A stretch of 64,000 nt of DNA. It comes from Pseudonocardia alni. GTDB taxonomy: Bacteria > Actinomycetota > Actinomycetes > Mycobacteriales > Pseudonocardiaceae. Both the position numbers and the translations under genes were made by a program. The notes under the pieces are model-generated. The model was not told the DNA's origin. It saw nothing but the letters and a program-made list of their open reading frames with translations, and did not search any database. Below, piece by piece: positions 11,059 through 21,838 of this stretch (its first letter is position 1; each line of letters opens with the position of its first letter). The DNA is taken from NCBI RefSeq assembly GCF_002813375.1, contig NZ_PHUJ01000003.1, positions 5,580,001 through 5,644,000 on the forward strand. The letters run 5' to 3'.

Positions 11059-14000
11059 CTAGCCCGCCAGGTGCGACCAGCGGGCCGACAGCTCGTCCCA
11101 GGTGCCCTCGTCGGCGACCCGCCCGCGGTCCAGCACGACCACCCGGTCGGCCCGGGCCAGCGCCGCCCGCTTCGTGCTCGCACCGACCACGGTGCTGCCG
11201 CGGCGGCGCAGCGCCGCCCACAGCTCGATCTCGGTGCGGACGTCCAGCGCGGAGGACACGTCGTCGGCGACGATGAGCTCGGCGCCGGTCGCCAGCGCCC
11301 GGGCCATCGCGACCCGCTGCACCTGCCCGCCGGACAGCCGGATGCCCCGGTGTCCGACGACGGCGTCCGGCCCGCCTGCCGTGGCCACGTCCCGGTCGAG
11401 CCGGGCGTCGCCGACCGCGTCCTGCACCGGCCGGTCGTGCCCGAGGGCGATGTTGTCGCCGAACGTGCCCGAGAGCACCCGGGGGACCTGCCCGACGTAG
11501 GCGACCTGCCCGGGACGCAGGAACGTCTGCGGATCGTCGACCGCGCGCCCGTTCCACCGGATGACGCCCTCGTGCCCGACCAGCCCGGCCAGGCCCGCGA
11601 GCAGGCTGGACTTGCCCGACCCGACCTGGCCGGTGACCAGCACCAGCGAGCCCGCGTCGATGTCGAGGTCCACACCCTCGACGCCGACGGTGCCGTCGTC
11701 GTGCACGGCGGTGACCTTCTCCAGGCTCAGCCGCTGCAGCGGCTCGCGCTCCGCCGGCTCCGGGGCCGGCGCGGCCCCGGTGGCCAGGTCGACCCCCGGC
11801 GGCAGCCGGGTCAGGTCCGCAGGACCCGCGAACGGGGCGACGGCTCGTAGCCAGCGCCGTGCGATCGGGGCCTCGGTGACCGCGGCCGCGCACACCTGCC
11901 CGAGGAACCCGGCCCCGTTCAGCGTGGTCGACACCAGCAGCGCCGTCGCCAGCGGCCAGGTCCCGGCCAGGTACAGCGACCAGGTGAGCACCACCGCGCC
12001 CTGCAGCAGCACGCCGGGGACACCGTCGAGCAGGGTGCGCACCCGGTACTCGCGGACCGTGGCCCGGACCCGGTCGCCGTCGACGGCGGCGAGGTGGGCC
12101 CGCAGGGCTCCGGTCGCGGCGGCGAGCTTCACCGTGCGCACCGACTCCAGGACCGATCCCAGCGCGGTGCCGAACCGGGCCCGTGCATCGGCCGCGATCC
12201 GCCCGGACCGCCCCGCGAACGGCGCCCCGATCGCCGCGACGCCCGCGCAGACCAGCAGGAACCCGCCGATGACGCCGGCCGCGCGCACGTCGGCCGCCAC
12301 CAGCCCGGCCACCACGACGACGACCACCGAGTTGGTGACGTCGACCCAGCGGTCCACGTAGAGGATCATCCGATCCGAGTCCAGCGCCCGCGCCACGACC
12401 TCGCCCGCGGGGGAGCGCGGACCACGCCGCTGCATGGTCTGCCCGCGCAGCACCCCGAGCCGCAGCCGCAGCGTCGTCGCGGACCACCAGCGCGGGTAGG
12501 TGCGGAACGCGACGGCGATCCACACCGGGAACAGCATCAGCACCATTGTCAGCGCGGCGGCGGGCCCCCACGGCGTGCCGCCGCCCTCCAGCCCCGCGAC
12601 GACGAGCCCCCACAGCCAGCCGGTGAGCACACCCGTGGCCGAGCCCAGGATGGCGAGGGTGAACATCGACCCGCCGGCCAGCCCCCAGCGCGGGTGGGCC
12701 AGCGCCAGCCGCAGCACGACCCGCCACAACGGGGGAGCGGGCACCGGGTCCACGGGCGGCACCGCGCGCCGGACCGCCCGGTGCAGCAGCGGCGACCCCG
12801 GGTCGGCGACCGCACCGTCGCGCCGCGCCCCCGCGGGCCCGGTCAGTACGGCCCCGGTGGCGCCCGTGGACCCGGGCAGGGACCGGTCCGCGGCGAGCAG
12901 GTCGGCGTAGCGGCCCGGCTCGGCGGCCAGCTGCTCCCGCGCACCGTGCTGGACCAGGCGGCCGTCGGACAGCACCGCGACGGCGTCGGCGCGGCGGATC
13001 GTCGACAGCCGGTGCGCCACGACGATCCCGGTGCGGCCCGCGAGCAGCGCCCGCGACGCGCGGGTCACCCGCTCCTCGGTGCGCGGGTCCATCCGCGCGG
13101 TGGCCTCGTCCAGCACGACGACGGCGACGTCGCGCACCAGCAGCCGGGCGAAGGCCACCAGCTGCTCCTCGCCGGAGGACAGTGCGATCCCGCCGGTGCC
13201 GAGGCGGGTGTCCAGGCCGTGGGGCAGGGCCTCGACCCACTCGTCGAGACCCAGCGCGGCCGTCGCGGCCTCGACCGCGCCGCGCGGGACGGCGGGGTCG
13301 AACAGTGTGACGTTCTCCGCGAGCGTCGCCGCCAGGATCTCGGTGCGCTGGGTGACCACGCCGACCCCGCGGCGCAGCCCGTCCAGGTCCAGGTCGCGCA
13401 CGTCGACCCCGGCCAGGAACACCTGCCCGCGCGGCGGCTCCACGGCGCGCGAGAGCACCTTGGTGACCGTCGACTTCCCCGAGCCGGTGCGGCCGAGCAG
13501 CGCGCACGTCGTGCCGGCCGGCACGGTCAGGTCGATCCCGCCCAGGCGGAACCCGTCGTCGTATCCGGCGGTCAGCCCGCGCAGCTCCACCGACGCGGAC
13601 CCCGGCGGCAGCGGACGGCCGCCCACGGGCTCCCGCTCGGTCTCCAGCAGCGACGACACCCGGGTGAGCGCACCCAGACCGGCCTGGATGTCGGGCATCC
13701 GGTCGACGACCGCGTCGATCTGCCCGACGAACGCGGTGACCAGCAGCCACAGCGTGACCAGCGCGGCGATCCCGCCCGGGTCGCCGGCGACCAGCCACAC
13801 CCCGCCGAGCGCGAGCGCCCCGAGCAGCGCGTGCGCGACGGTGCCCGTCCGCAGCCCGAGCCGGGTCGCGATCCGGCACACCTCGTGGGTGCGCGCGACG
13901 ACCGTCGCCGCCCGGCGGGCGAACCCGGCCACCACGTGCGGCTGGCCCAGCGAGGTGCGCACGTCGTCCTGCCCGGCAACCGCCTCCTCCAGCTGCGCCG

Positions 14001-14547
14001 CGTGGTCCGACCAGGCCGTCTCCTCGGCGACCTTGGCCCGCGCGATCTGCGGCGTCAACGGCCGCGCCACCAGCACGATCACGGCGGCGACCAGCGGGAA
14101 CACGACGAACGCCGGCCAGAACACCAGCCCGGCGACGATCCACGCGACGACCGAGCGCAGCAGCGAGCGGCCGGTCTCCCAGCCGATCCGCCGGATGAGC
14201 TGGGCGAGCTGGCGGCAGTCGTCGTCGACCCGGTCGAGGAGCTCACCGACCGCCTGGTCCTCCAGCGCGGGCAGCGGCTGCGCCAGCGCGGACCCCACGA
14301 GGTCCGACCGGAGCCTCCCCTCCGCGCGCCCGACCACCCCGGAGAACAGGACCCGGCCCAGGGTGTCCAGCAGGGCGGCGCCCAGCAGCAGCGCGGCCAG
14401 CACGGCGACCAGGGTGGCCGTCGGCCCGCTCACCACCGCCCCCACCACGGTCGCCGCCGTCGCCTCCGCCACTGCGGCCACCACCGCGGCGCCCACCGCC
14501 ACGACCGACACCGGTCCACCCAGCCGACGCCAGGACAGCGCGCGCAC
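11059..14547 (-). CDS. Single-chain ABC exporter (TMD-NBD-TMD-NBD)
   Basis: A 1162-residue full ABC exporter, two type IV exporter halves in one chain. Half 1 has membrane helices (about 10-300) and an ATPase with Walker A GRTGSGKS (352-359), signature LSSGE (456-460), Walker B VVVLDEAT and switch His in VVAHRLST. Half 2 has membrane helices (about 610-890) and an ATPase with Walker A GQVGSGKS (from 973), a canonical LSGGQ (1071-1075), but ADD instead of DE at Walker B and no switch His. Together they make one working and one degenerate ATP site. The start is a GTG after a G-rich ribosome site; the longer frame to 14775 lacks homology. Cargo unknown. Confidence 0.88.
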   Translation of the reverse strand: MRALSWRRLGGPVSVVAVGAAVVAAVAEATAATVVGAVVSGPTATLVAVLAALLLGAALLDTLGRVLFSGVVGRAEGRLRSDLVGSALAQPLPALEDQAVGELLDRVDDDCRQLAQLIRRIGWETGRSLLRSVVAWIVAGLVFWPAFVVFPLVAAVIVLVARPLTPQIARAKVAEETAWSDHAAQLEEAVAGQDDVRTSLGQPHVVAGFARRAATVVARTHEVCRIATRLGLRTGTVAHALLGALALGGVWLVAGDPGGIAALVTLWLLVTAFVGQIDAVVDRMPDIQAGLGALTRVSSLLETEREPVGGRPLPPGSASVELRGLTAGYDDGFRLGGIDLTVPAGTTCALLGRTGSGKSTVTKVLSRAVEPPRGQVFLAGVDVRDLDLDGLRRGVGVVTQRTEILAATLAENVTLFDPAVPRGAVEAATAALGLDEWVEALPHGLDTRLGTGGIALSSGEEQLVAFARLLVRDVAVVVLDEATARMDPRTEERVTRASRALLAGRTGIVVAHRLSTIRRADAVAVLSDGRLVQHGAREQLAAEPGRYADLLAADRSLPGSTGATGAVLTGPAGARRDGAVADPGSPLLHRAVRRAVPPVDPVPAPPLWRVVLRLALAHPRWGLAGGSMFTLAILGSATGVLTGWLWGLVVAGLEGGGTPWGPAAALTMVLMLFPVWIAVAFRTYPRWWSATTLRLRLGVLRGQTMQRRGPRSPAGEVVARALDSDRMILYVDRWVDVTNSVVVVVVAGLVAADVRAAGVIGGFLLVCAGVAAIGAPFAGRSGRIAADARARFGTALGSVLESVRTVKLAAATGALRAHLAAVDGDRVRATVREYRVRTLLDGVPGVLLQGAVVLTWSLYLAGTWPLATALLVSTTLNGAGFLGQVCAAAVTEAPIARRWLRAVAPFAGPADLTRLPPGVDLATGAAPAPEPAEREPLQRLSLEKVTAVHDDGTVGVEGVDLDIDAGSLVLVTGQVGSGKSSLLAGLAGLVGHEGVIRWNGRAVDDPQTFLRPGQVAYVGQVPRVLSGTFGDNIALGHDRPVQDAVGDARLDRDVATAGGPDAVVGHRGIRLSGGQVQRVAMARALATGAELIVADDVSSALDVRTEIELWAALRRRGSTVVGASTKRAALARADRVVVLDRGRVADEGTWDELSARWSHLAG

Positions 14548-14787
14548 CCCCGACCCCCCCGACGAGACCGCGCTACGGGATCTCCGGCGCCGTCGATGAT
14601 CGACGTTAACCGCGACCCCCGACAGAATCGCCCGGTTTTCGGCGGCCCTGCCCCCGATCGGCCGGTCGAAACCGGATCGGGCGGCGCCCCATACGAAGCG
14701 GTCGACAACGCCCCGAGGGGGCGCGGCCGGGCCCCCGGTGTCCGCATGCTTGGCCCGCAGCGACGCGTGGAACACGAGGGGGAACCG

Positions 14788-15357
14788 ATGGGACCGTGGT
14801 CGACCAGGTGGGCCGGGGGCGCGCTCTGCGCGGTGGCGGCACTGGCATTCACCGCGTCACCGGCGCTGGCCGAGGACGCACCCGTACCGGAGCCCCCCAC
14901 GTTCACCAGCACGCTCACCGCGACCCTGACCCCGGACGCGGTCCGCGCCGACGACGGCGCACCGGTGCCCGGCCAGCAGGGCGCGAGCGGACAGTTCACC
15001 CTGCGCCTGAACAGCCAGCAGGACATCGTCTGCTACGACATCCGGATGACCGGGGTCACCCCGCCGTTCAGCAGCCCCGCGCGGACCGCCACGCACCTGC
15101 AGGAGGGGCAGCCGAACGAGTCCGGCAACCCGCGGATGGTCTTCCCGGACCCGCAGGGCCCGCCCGGTGGCCCGATGACCAGCACGGGCTGCCTGCAGGG
15201 GCCGTTCACCACCGGCGTGGTCGTCGGCGGCGTCGACACCGGCACCGGGTTCACGGTCAAGGACCTGGAGGCCAACCCGGCGGCCTGGTTCGTCGACACC
15301 CACACCGAGCAGTACCGGACCGGCGCGGTGCGCGGGCAGCTGTCCAAGACGGGCTGA
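14788..15357 (+). CDS. Secreted CHRD-domain protein
   Basis: A 189-residue protein with a signal peptide ending near PALAED and a single CHRD-like beta-sandwich (about 35-185), with FTLRLNSQQDIVCYDIRMTGV and RTATHLQEG. CHRD domains are named after chordin; in bacteria they are secreted and of unknown function. Two Cys in the domain may form a disulfide. The ATG follows GAGGGGG. It has no obvious operon partner: the exporter upstream is divergent and the hydrolase downstream has its own leader. Confidence 0.82.
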   Translation: MGPWSTRWAGGALCAVAALAFTASPALAEDAPVPEPPTFTSTLTATLTPDAVRADDGAPVPGQQGASGQFTLRLNSQQDIVCYDIRMTGVTPPFSSPARTATHLQEGQPNESGNPRMVFPDPQGPPGGPMTSTGCLQGPFTTGVVVGGVDTGTGFTVKDLEANPAAWFVDTHTEQYRTGAVRGQLSKTG

Positions 15358-15438
15358 CGGCGCTGCCGGGGCCGATGAGTCCGCGGCCCCGGCACGGTCG
15401 GTAGAGGGACGGACCCTCGACCCACCGCGGGAGACACC

Positions 15439-16296
15439 ATGACCGGAGCGGCCACCACCACCCCGTCGCCGACCTCGAGCGGGCACCTGCCGGTCAACGG
15501 ACTGGACCTGTACCACGAGATGTACGGCGAGCTCGGGACGTCGCCACCGCTGCTCCTGCTCCCGGGCGCGTTCATGGCCGCCGGCTCGATGGCGGCCTGG
15601 GCGGATGGGCTCGCCGACGACCGCACCGTGGTCGTCGCCGACATGCAGGGCCAGGGCCGGACACCGGACGCGCCCCGTGCGCTGTCCTACGAGCAGTTCG
15701 CCGACGACGCCGCGGCGCTGCTCCGCGGCCTGGGCGTCGACCGGGCGGACGTGATGGGCTACTCGCAGGGCGGCGGCGTGGCGCTGCAGCTCGCGCTCCG
15801 GCACCCGGACCTCGTCGGCAGGCTGGTCGTGATGGCCGCGACGTTCCGCCGCGACGGCTGGTACCCCGCCGTGCACGCCGCGATCACCGGGATGGACGCG
15901 ACGACACTGGCCGGCTCGCCCGTCGAGTCCGCGTTCCTGGAGCACACGCCGGACCCCGTCGCGTTCGCGGCCTGGGTGGAGAAGGTGAAGGTCCTCAACG
16001 CCGAGGACCAGGAGATCCCCGACGACCGGATGCGTGCGATCACGGCCCGGTCCATGGTGATCGTCGGCGACGCCGACGGCGTGCGGCCCGAGCACGCGGT
16101 GGAGATGTTCCGCCTGCTCGGCGGCGGTGACGAACGGGCCGCGGCGACCGGGATGCTGCAGGAGGTCCCCCGTGCGCGCCTGGTGGTGCTGCCCGCGACC
16201 TCGCACATCGGCCTGGTGGGGGAGACGGCCACCCTCGTCCCGGCGATCACCGCGTTCCTCGACGACGTCGCACCCGCGACGCCGGACCTGTTCTGA
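15439..16296 (+). CDS. Alpha/beta hydrolase
   Basis: A 285-residue alpha/beta hydrolase with oxyanion-region LLLLPGAFMAAGS, nucleophile elbow GYSQGG, acid in VIVGDADGV, and base His in ATSHIGL. A helical cap lies between about 150 and 220. This pattern is common to haloperoxidase-like and carboxyl-ester hydrolases; the substrate cannot be read from sequence. It is unrelated in detail to the hydrolase at 10078. The ATG follows GGGAGA. Its 3' end meets the strong hairpin shared with sigA. Confidence 0.82.
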   Translation: MTGAATTTPSPTSSGHLPVNGLDLYHEMYGELGTSPPLLLLPGAFMAAGSMAAWADGLADDRTVVVADMQGQGRTPDAPRALSYEQFADDAAALLRGLGVDRADVMGYSQGGGVALQLALRHPDLVGRLVVMAATFRRDGWYPAVHAAITGMDATTLAGSPVESAFLEHTPDPVAFAAWVEKVKVLNAEDQEIPDDRMRAITARSMVIVGDADGVRPEHAVEMFRLLGGGDERAAATGMLQEVPRARLVVLPATSHIGLVGETATLVPAITAFLDDVAPATPDLF

Positions 16297-16302
16297 CCGC
16301 GG

Positions 16303-16345
16303 ACGACGAGGGCCCCGCCGGATCGTCCGGCGGGGCCCTCGTCGT
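16303..16345. terminator. Strong bidirectional hairpin, hydrolase / sigA
   Basis: A perfect 20-bp stem (16303-16322 with 16326-16345) with a 3-base loop sits between two convergent stop codons. No T run follows, as is usual in this GC range. It is the strongest hairpin in the window. Confidence 0.85.
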
Positions 16346-16359
16346 GGAACGGGTGGTGC

Positions 16360-17799
<1,440 letters not shown>

Positions 17800-17952
17800 C
17801 TGGGCCCTCTCGCTACGTGCGCTGGAGTCGTTACGCGGCCCGGTCGCGGCGCGCTCGTCGGGGGAGACGAGGCCACGACGGCCGGGATGTCCTGTCCTGC
17901 CACCGCCTCGGTCGCCGGCGTCGATGGTGGTCGCCGCGCGTCCCGGAGACGG

Positions 17953-17980
17953 GGTACGCGTTCCATTGTAACTGCGTACC
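17953..17980 (-). promoter_or_regulatory. sigA promoter, TACAAT within a dyad
   Basis: On the minus strand TACAAT (17970-17965) matches the actinobacterial -10 consensus and is rare in this sequence. It is enclosed by an inverted repeat, GGTACGC (17953-17959) and GCGTACC (17974-17980), 14 bases apart. No clear -35 is seen. Expected start of transcription is near 17958, giving a leader of about 160 bases. Confidence 0.6.
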
Positions 17981-18047
17981 GGCCGGGGGGACGCACCTCA
18001 CGCCGCCCCGCGCGTCCGGGTGGCTCCGCACGTGGTCGGATGGGGTG

Positions 18048-18878
18048 GTGAGCCCGCACGAGAGCAGCGATCCCGCCACCCTGCGCGCCGTCGCCGAGCA
18101 GGTCGCGGCCGAGGCCGCGGAGCACCTGCGCGGCCTGCCCGCACCGCACGACGACGGCGTCACGACGAAGTCCTCGCCGACCGACGTCGTCACCGCCTCC
18201 GACGCGTCGGTGGAGCGCTTCGTCCGTGACCGGCTCGCGCAGCTGCGCCCCGGCGAGCCGGTGTACGGGGAGGAGGGCGCGGGCGACGCCGCCGCCGCGC
18301 GTTGGGTGGTCGACCCGATCGACGGCACCGTGAACTACCTCTACGGGTTGCCCTGGTACGGGATCTCGATCGCCGCCGTCCTCGACGGGCAGGGCGTCGC
18401 CGGTGCCGTGTCCGAGCCCGCCTCCGGGCGTCTCTGGTCGGCCGGACGCGGTCTCGGCGCGACCCTCGACGGGCGCCCCCTGCGCGCCGCGGCGACGACC
18501 GAGCTGGGCCAGTCCCTGGTCGGTACCGGGTTCGCCTACCGCGCCGAGCGGCGCGCCCGCCAGGCCCGGATGGTCGCCGCGATGCTCCCCGAGGTCCGCG
18601 ACGTGCGCCGGGCCGGCGCGGCGTCGCTGGACCTGTGCGCGGTCGCGGCCGGCTGGCTCGACGGCTACCTCGAGCACGGCTGCAACTGGTGGGACTGGGC
18701 GGCCGGTGCGCTGATCGCGACCGAGGCCGGTGCCGTCGTGCACGTCGCGGGCAGCCCCGGCGTCCGCGGTCCCGTCGACGGCGACGCCCTCGGTGCCGAC
18801 GTCACCCTCGCCGCCGCGCCCGGGGTCGCCGCCGACCTGGCCGCGCTGGCCCGCCGCAGCGGCGCCGACACCGTCTGA
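18048..18878 (+). CDS. suhB: Inositol monophosphatase family (SuhB-like)
   Basis: A 276-residue Mg-dependent phosphatase of the IMPase fold. Metal-site residues are in YGEEGAG, VDPIDGTVNY and, near the C-terminus, NWWDWAAGALIATEAG. It should remove phosphate from inositol monophosphate or a related sugar phosphate. Divergent from sigA and followed by cei, it occupies the place of M. tuberculosis suhB (Rv2701c). The frame is open far upstream over the sigA leader; the GTG at 18048 was chosen because the homologous part starts just after it. The ribosome site is weak. Confidence 0.87.
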   Translation: MSPHESSDPATLRAVAEQVAAEAAEHLRGLPAPHDDGVTTKSSPTDVVTASDASVERFVRDRLAQLRPGEPVYGEEGAGDAAAARWVVDPIDGTVNYLYGLPWYGISIAAVLDGQGVAGAVSEPASGRLWSAGRGLGATLDGRPLRAAATTELGQSLVGTGFAYRAERRARQARMVAAMLPEVRDVRRAGAASLDLCAVAAGWLDGYLEHGCNWWDWAAGALIATEAGAVVHVAGSPGVRGPVDGDALGADVTLAAAPGVAADLAALARRSGADTV

Positions 18879-18911
18879 GCGGTCCGGACCCCCCGCCCGG
18901 ACGGTCGCGGC

Positions 18912-19541
18912 TCAGCAGACCGCGGCGCGGGCCTGGGCCAGCAGGCCCGGGTCCGCGCGCGGACCGCCCTCGGTCCCCGGCGCGGACAGCTGGTCCAGCA
19001 CGTCGCGGGCCGCGCGGCCCGGTGCGACGTCGGTGAACGCCGACCCGACGACGACGTCGACCACCGCGCCCTGCCGGTCGTCGCGGATCAGCTCGACGCA
19101 CGGCAGCGCGAGCGCCAGCGTCGACGCCGACGCCGTACCGGCCGGACCGAAGCGCACCTGCCCGATGCAGTCCAGGTCCCCCTCCGGGAACGCGGGGTCG
19201 TTGCCCGGCGTACCGGCCTCGCCGAACTGCAGGTCCTTCAGCTCGGCCGAGACCAGGTTCGCCTGCCCGCGCTGCCCGCCGGCGTTGAGGACCTGGAAAC
19301 GGACGTCGTCCGGGGCGGTGGGGGCGGCGGAGTCGAGCTCGGCCCGATCGATCTCGGAGCCCGCCAGGGTCCCCGACGACGGCGCCGGGCAGTTCGTCGA
19401 CGCCGAGCCGTCCGAGGCGGTGCCCAGCACGACCGCCCACGTGGCCACGGCCAGCACGGCCAGCAGCGCGGTGGTGACCAGGATGGGGCGGGACCGGCGC
19501 CGCTCGTAGGGACGGTCGCCGCGGGTACGGGTGGGAAGCAT
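18912..19541 (-). CDS. cei: Envelope integrity protein Cei (LytR_C domain)
   Basis: A 209-residue protein with a basic cytoplasmic start (to about residue 20), one membrane helix (ILVTTALLAVLAVATWAVV) and an exported LytR C-terminal-type domain. In it VRFQVLNAGGQRGQANLVS is characteristic. It matches, by content and place, the mycobacterial Cei (Rv2700), needed for cell-envelope integrity. Its ATG overlaps the stop codon of the phosphotransferase upstream by one base, so the two are likely co-translated. It ends close to the convergent suhB-like gene. Confidence 0.8.
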   Translation of the reverse strand: MLPTRTRGDRPYERRRSRPILVTTALLAVLAVATWAVVLGTASDGSASTNCPAPSSGTLAGSEIDRAELDSAAPTAPDDVRFQVLNAGGQRGQANLVSAELKDLQFGEAGTPGNDPAFPEGDLDCIGQVRFGPAGTASASTLALALPCVELIRDDRQGAVVDVVVGSAFTDVAPGRAARDVLDQLSAPGTEGGPRADPGLLAQARAAVC

Positions 19542-20626
19542 CAGAACGACCCTCCGTCCAGGACGTGGTGCCCCAGCGCGACGAGCGGGCCGACCGACCC
19601 GTCGAGGCCCTCGGCCATCTCCTCGGGCACCGACCCGGCCCGGACCCGGGCCAGGATCCCGGCGAGCACGACGGCCAGCTTGAACGCGCCGAACCCGACG
19701 TACCAGGGCAGCGGGCCGGCGTCGAGGCCGGTGCGCGCGGTGTAGCCCCCGACGAGCTCGCGCCGCGTCGGGAAGCCGGGCAGGCCGGTCGGGCTCGGCA
19801 GCGGCTGGGCCGCGGACCAGACGGCGTCGTCGCCGTCCTGCTTCCAGTAGACGAGCAGCAGCCCGAGGTCGGCCAGCGGGTCGCCGAGGGTGGACATCTC
19901 CCAGTCCAGCACCGCGCGGATACGGCCGGGGTCCTCGGCGTCGAACACGCAGTTGTCGAGCCGGTAGTCACCGTGCACGACGGTGTGCCGCTGCGCGGCG
20001 GGGACGTCGGCGGCCAGCCGCTCGGACAGCCGGGTGAGCTCGGACTCCTCGTCGGCGTCGACGGGGACGGGGTCGTCGCCGTCGCGGGCGGCGGCCCACT
20101 GCGTGCCCCAGCGCCGGATCTGGCGCTCCATGAAGCCGTCCGGGCGACCGAAGTCACCCAGCCCCGCCGCGGCCGGGTCGACGGCGTGCAGCGCGGCCAG
20201 CACGTCCACCAGCGCGTCGCCCGCGGCGCGGCGCTGCGCCTCGGTGGACGCCCAGCCCTCGGGCAGGTCGTCGAGCGGCACGACGCCGTCGACGAGCTCC
20301 ATCACGAAGCAGGGGGCGCCGAGCACGTCGCCGTCGTCGGCGGCCAGCACCGCGGGGACGGGCACGGCGCTCGGCCCGAGAGCGGAGATCACGCGCTGCT
20401 CGCGGCCCATGTCGTGGGCGGTCGCGGCGACCTCGCCGACCGGCGGACGACGCAGCACGACGGCGCCGGCGGGGGAGGAGACCCGGTAGGTCAGGTTGGA
20501 CCGCCCGGCGCCGATCGAGGTGAGCTGCGCCTCGCGCCACCGTTCGTCGCCGAGGGCCGTGGACAGCCACGCGCCGACGGTGGCGGGGTCGGCACCGGGC
20601 GTGGGCGTGCGGGCGCTCGTCGTCAC
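19541..20626 (-). CDS. APH-family phosphotransferase (ACAD10-like)
   Basis: A 361-residue kinase-like protein of the aminoglycoside/choline phosphotransferase fold. It has LTYRVSSPAGAVVLRRPP (ATP-binding lobe), VVHGDYRLDNCVF (catalytic loop HGDxxxxN) and VLDWEMSTLGDP (metal-binding DWE). This subfamily usually sits with acyl-CoA dehydrogenases and is thought to phosphorylate hydroxyacyl-CoA or small molecules; no such partner is nearby. The GTG start lies two bases past the expected transcription start set by TAGTGT on this strand (20640-20635), hence nearly leaderless. It is an insertion relative to the order cei/DUF4193 in mycobacteria. Confidence 0.83.
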   Translation of the reverse strand: MTTSARTPTPGADPATVGAWLSTALGDERWREAQLTSIGAGRSNLTYRVSSPAGAVVLRRPPVGEVAATAHDMGREQRVISALGPSAVPVPAVLAADDGDVLGAPCFVMELVDGVVPLDDLPEGWASTEAQRRAAGDALVDVLAALHAVDPAAAGLGDFGRPDGFMERQIRRWGTQWAAARDGDDPVPVDADEESELTRLSERLAADVPAAQRHTVVHGDYRLDNCVFDAEDPGRIRAVLDWEMSTLGDPLADLGLLLVYWKQDGDDAVWSAAQPLPSPTGLPGFPTRRELVGGYTARTGLDAGPLPWYVGFGAFKLAVVLAGILARVRAGSVPEEMAEGLDGSVGPLVALGHHVLDGGSF

Positions 20627-20640
20627 ACCGGGCGACACTA

Positions 20641-20939
20641 GTGCGCCCGGCGGCGCCCGCGCCCGGGCGACACCCGGCGTGATCGGGGGACTCGCCGCGA
20701 CGCCCGCCGGACGCTGGGCTACCCTCCCCGCCGCCGGTGCCGGACCGGCCGCGACAGGACGCGCGACGGACGAGCCACCCGGACCTGCGGGGAAGGTGAG
20801 ACCGGCGTCACTCCGGGAGCCGGGCACAAACCCGCTTCCCGCGACGTTCCTCAGCGGCACGCGACGACCAACCGATGCGAAGTACCGCTGTTCGAGGGCC
20901 GAATCGAGCAGCACGGACGTAAGGCAAGGGTGAGACCTG
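20641..20939. other. Non-coding spacer and long leader of the DUF4193 gene
   Basis: About 300 bases with no convincing gene. A TACCCT box near 20719 could start a leader of about 200 bases for the gene at 20940. Some short GC hairpins are present. A cobalamin-type riboswitch was looked for and not found. Confidence 0.4.
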
Positions 20940-21242
20940 ATGGCGACCGACTACGACGCCCCACGTCGCAATGAGGCCGACGAGATGGCCGAGGACTCGC
21001 TCGACGAGCTCAAGCAGCGCCGCAACGAGGCGCAGTCCGCGGTCGTCGACGTCGAGGAGACCGACACCGCGGAGAGCTACGAGCTCCCGGGCGCGGACCT
21101 GTCGGGCGAGGAGCTGACGGTGAACGTCCTGCCGAAGCAGGCGGACGAGTTCACCTGTGCGAGCTGCTTCCTGGTGCACCACCGGAGCCGTCTCGCCAGC
21201 ACCTCGGGCGGGCAGTTCCTCTGCCGCGACTGCGCGGCCTGA
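20940..21242 (+). CDS. DUF4193 zinc-ribbon-like small protein
   Basis: A 100-residue acidic protein conserved across Actinobacteria (M. tuberculosis Rv2699c). The first half is charged and helical (EMAEDSLDELKQRRNEAQ). The second half holds two CxxC pairs, CASC and CRDC, spaced like a zinc ribbon, with an HHRSR stretch between. Function unknown; small size and ribbon suggest a partner of RNA polymerase or another nucleic-acid enzyme, which is a guess. The ATG follows AAGGGTGAG. A 17-bp hairpin ends the gene. Confidence 0.88.
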   Translation: MATDYDAPRRNEADEMAEDSLDELKQRRNEAQSAVVDVEETDTAESYELPGADLSGEELTVNVLPKQADEFTCASCFLVHHRSRLASTSGGQFLCRDCAA

Positions 21243-21266
21243 CCGGGCCCGCACTGCGGGACCACG

Positions 21267-21303
21267 ACGACGGGCCCCGGCGGATTCCGCCGGGGCCCGT
21301 CGT
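21267..21303. terminator. Hairpin between DUF4193 and DUF3093 genes
   Basis: A perfect 17-bp stem (21267-21283 with 21287-21303) with an ATT loop between convergent genes. Confidence 0.8.
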
Positions 21304-21315
21304 GTGTCCGCGGGG

Positions 21316-21813
21316 TCAGCTCTGCTGGGGGTGCGGCGCCTGCGCGGCGATCGCCGCCCGCAGCGCGTCGGGACGGCGCGTGCTGAGCACCCAGTAGGGC
21401 TCGTCGCGGCCGGTCGCCTGGACCCGCACCAGCGGCCCCACCCACGCCCGGTGCAGCACGTAGGCCTGCGGGTCGAGGTCGGGGCCCATCGCCTGCTGCT
21501 TGTCGGCGCGCGCGACGGTGTCGGTGACCCCGGCCGCGGACAGCGGCAGCTCCCGGCCGTTCGAGATCAGCACGCCGTCGCGGACGGTGGTGCGGCTGCG
21601 GCCCATCCACCACAGGACGCCGACGCACAGCGGCACCATGACCAGATAGCCCAGCCACGCCCGCAGGCCGGGATAGCCCATGTGGATCTGCGCGCCCATC
21701 AGGACACCGAGCCCGACGGCGAGCAGGTACCACCACACCGGGACGGACAACCGCTCGTCGAACGCAGCAGGGCCAGCCGTCGCAGAGTCGGTCTCCGGAA
21801 CCCGTTCGCTCAC
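21316..21813 (-). CDS. DUF3093 membrane protein
   Basis: A 165-residue protein with two adjacent membrane helices (about 25-70, including [17 protein letters not shown]) and a soluble C-terminal domain ending in PHPQQS. It matches DUF3093, found beside dut in most Actinobacteria (Rv2698). Function unknown. The GTG at 21813 was chosen because TACCCT on this strand (21826-21821) lies seven bases before it, so the gene is probably leaderless; the longer frame runs into dut. Confidence 0.83.
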   Translation of the reverse strand: MSERVPETDSATAGPAAFDERLSVPVWWYLLAVGLGVLMGAQIHMGYPGLRAWLGYLVMVPLCVGVLWWMGRSRTTVRDGVLISNGRELPLSAAGVTDTVARADKQQAMGPDLDPQAYVLHRAWVGPLVRVQATGRDEPYWVLSTRRPDALRAAIAAQAPHPQQS

Positions 21814-21820
21814 GAGGCCC

Positions 21821-21830
21821 AGGGTAGCGT
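21821..21830. promoter_or_regulatory. Overlapping divergent -10 boxes
   Basis: The ten bases AGGGTAGCGT hold two -10 boxes sharing the central TA: TACCCT reading left (21826-21821) for the DUF3093 gene and TAGCGT reading right (21825-21830) for dut. Expected starts fall on or next to both start codons, 26 bases apart. Confidence 0.6.
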
Positions 21831-21838
21831 CGCCCGCC

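Noticed and set aside
12094-14787. Plus-strand frame reading toward the CHRD gene, about 900 codons
   Set aside because: Antisense to the ABC exporter; only the last 189 codons have a signal peptide and domain.
20641-20939. Cobalamin- or c-di-AMP-type riboswitch ahead of the DUF4193 gene
   Set aside because: No conserved core of either class could be found in the leader; only generic GC hairpins.
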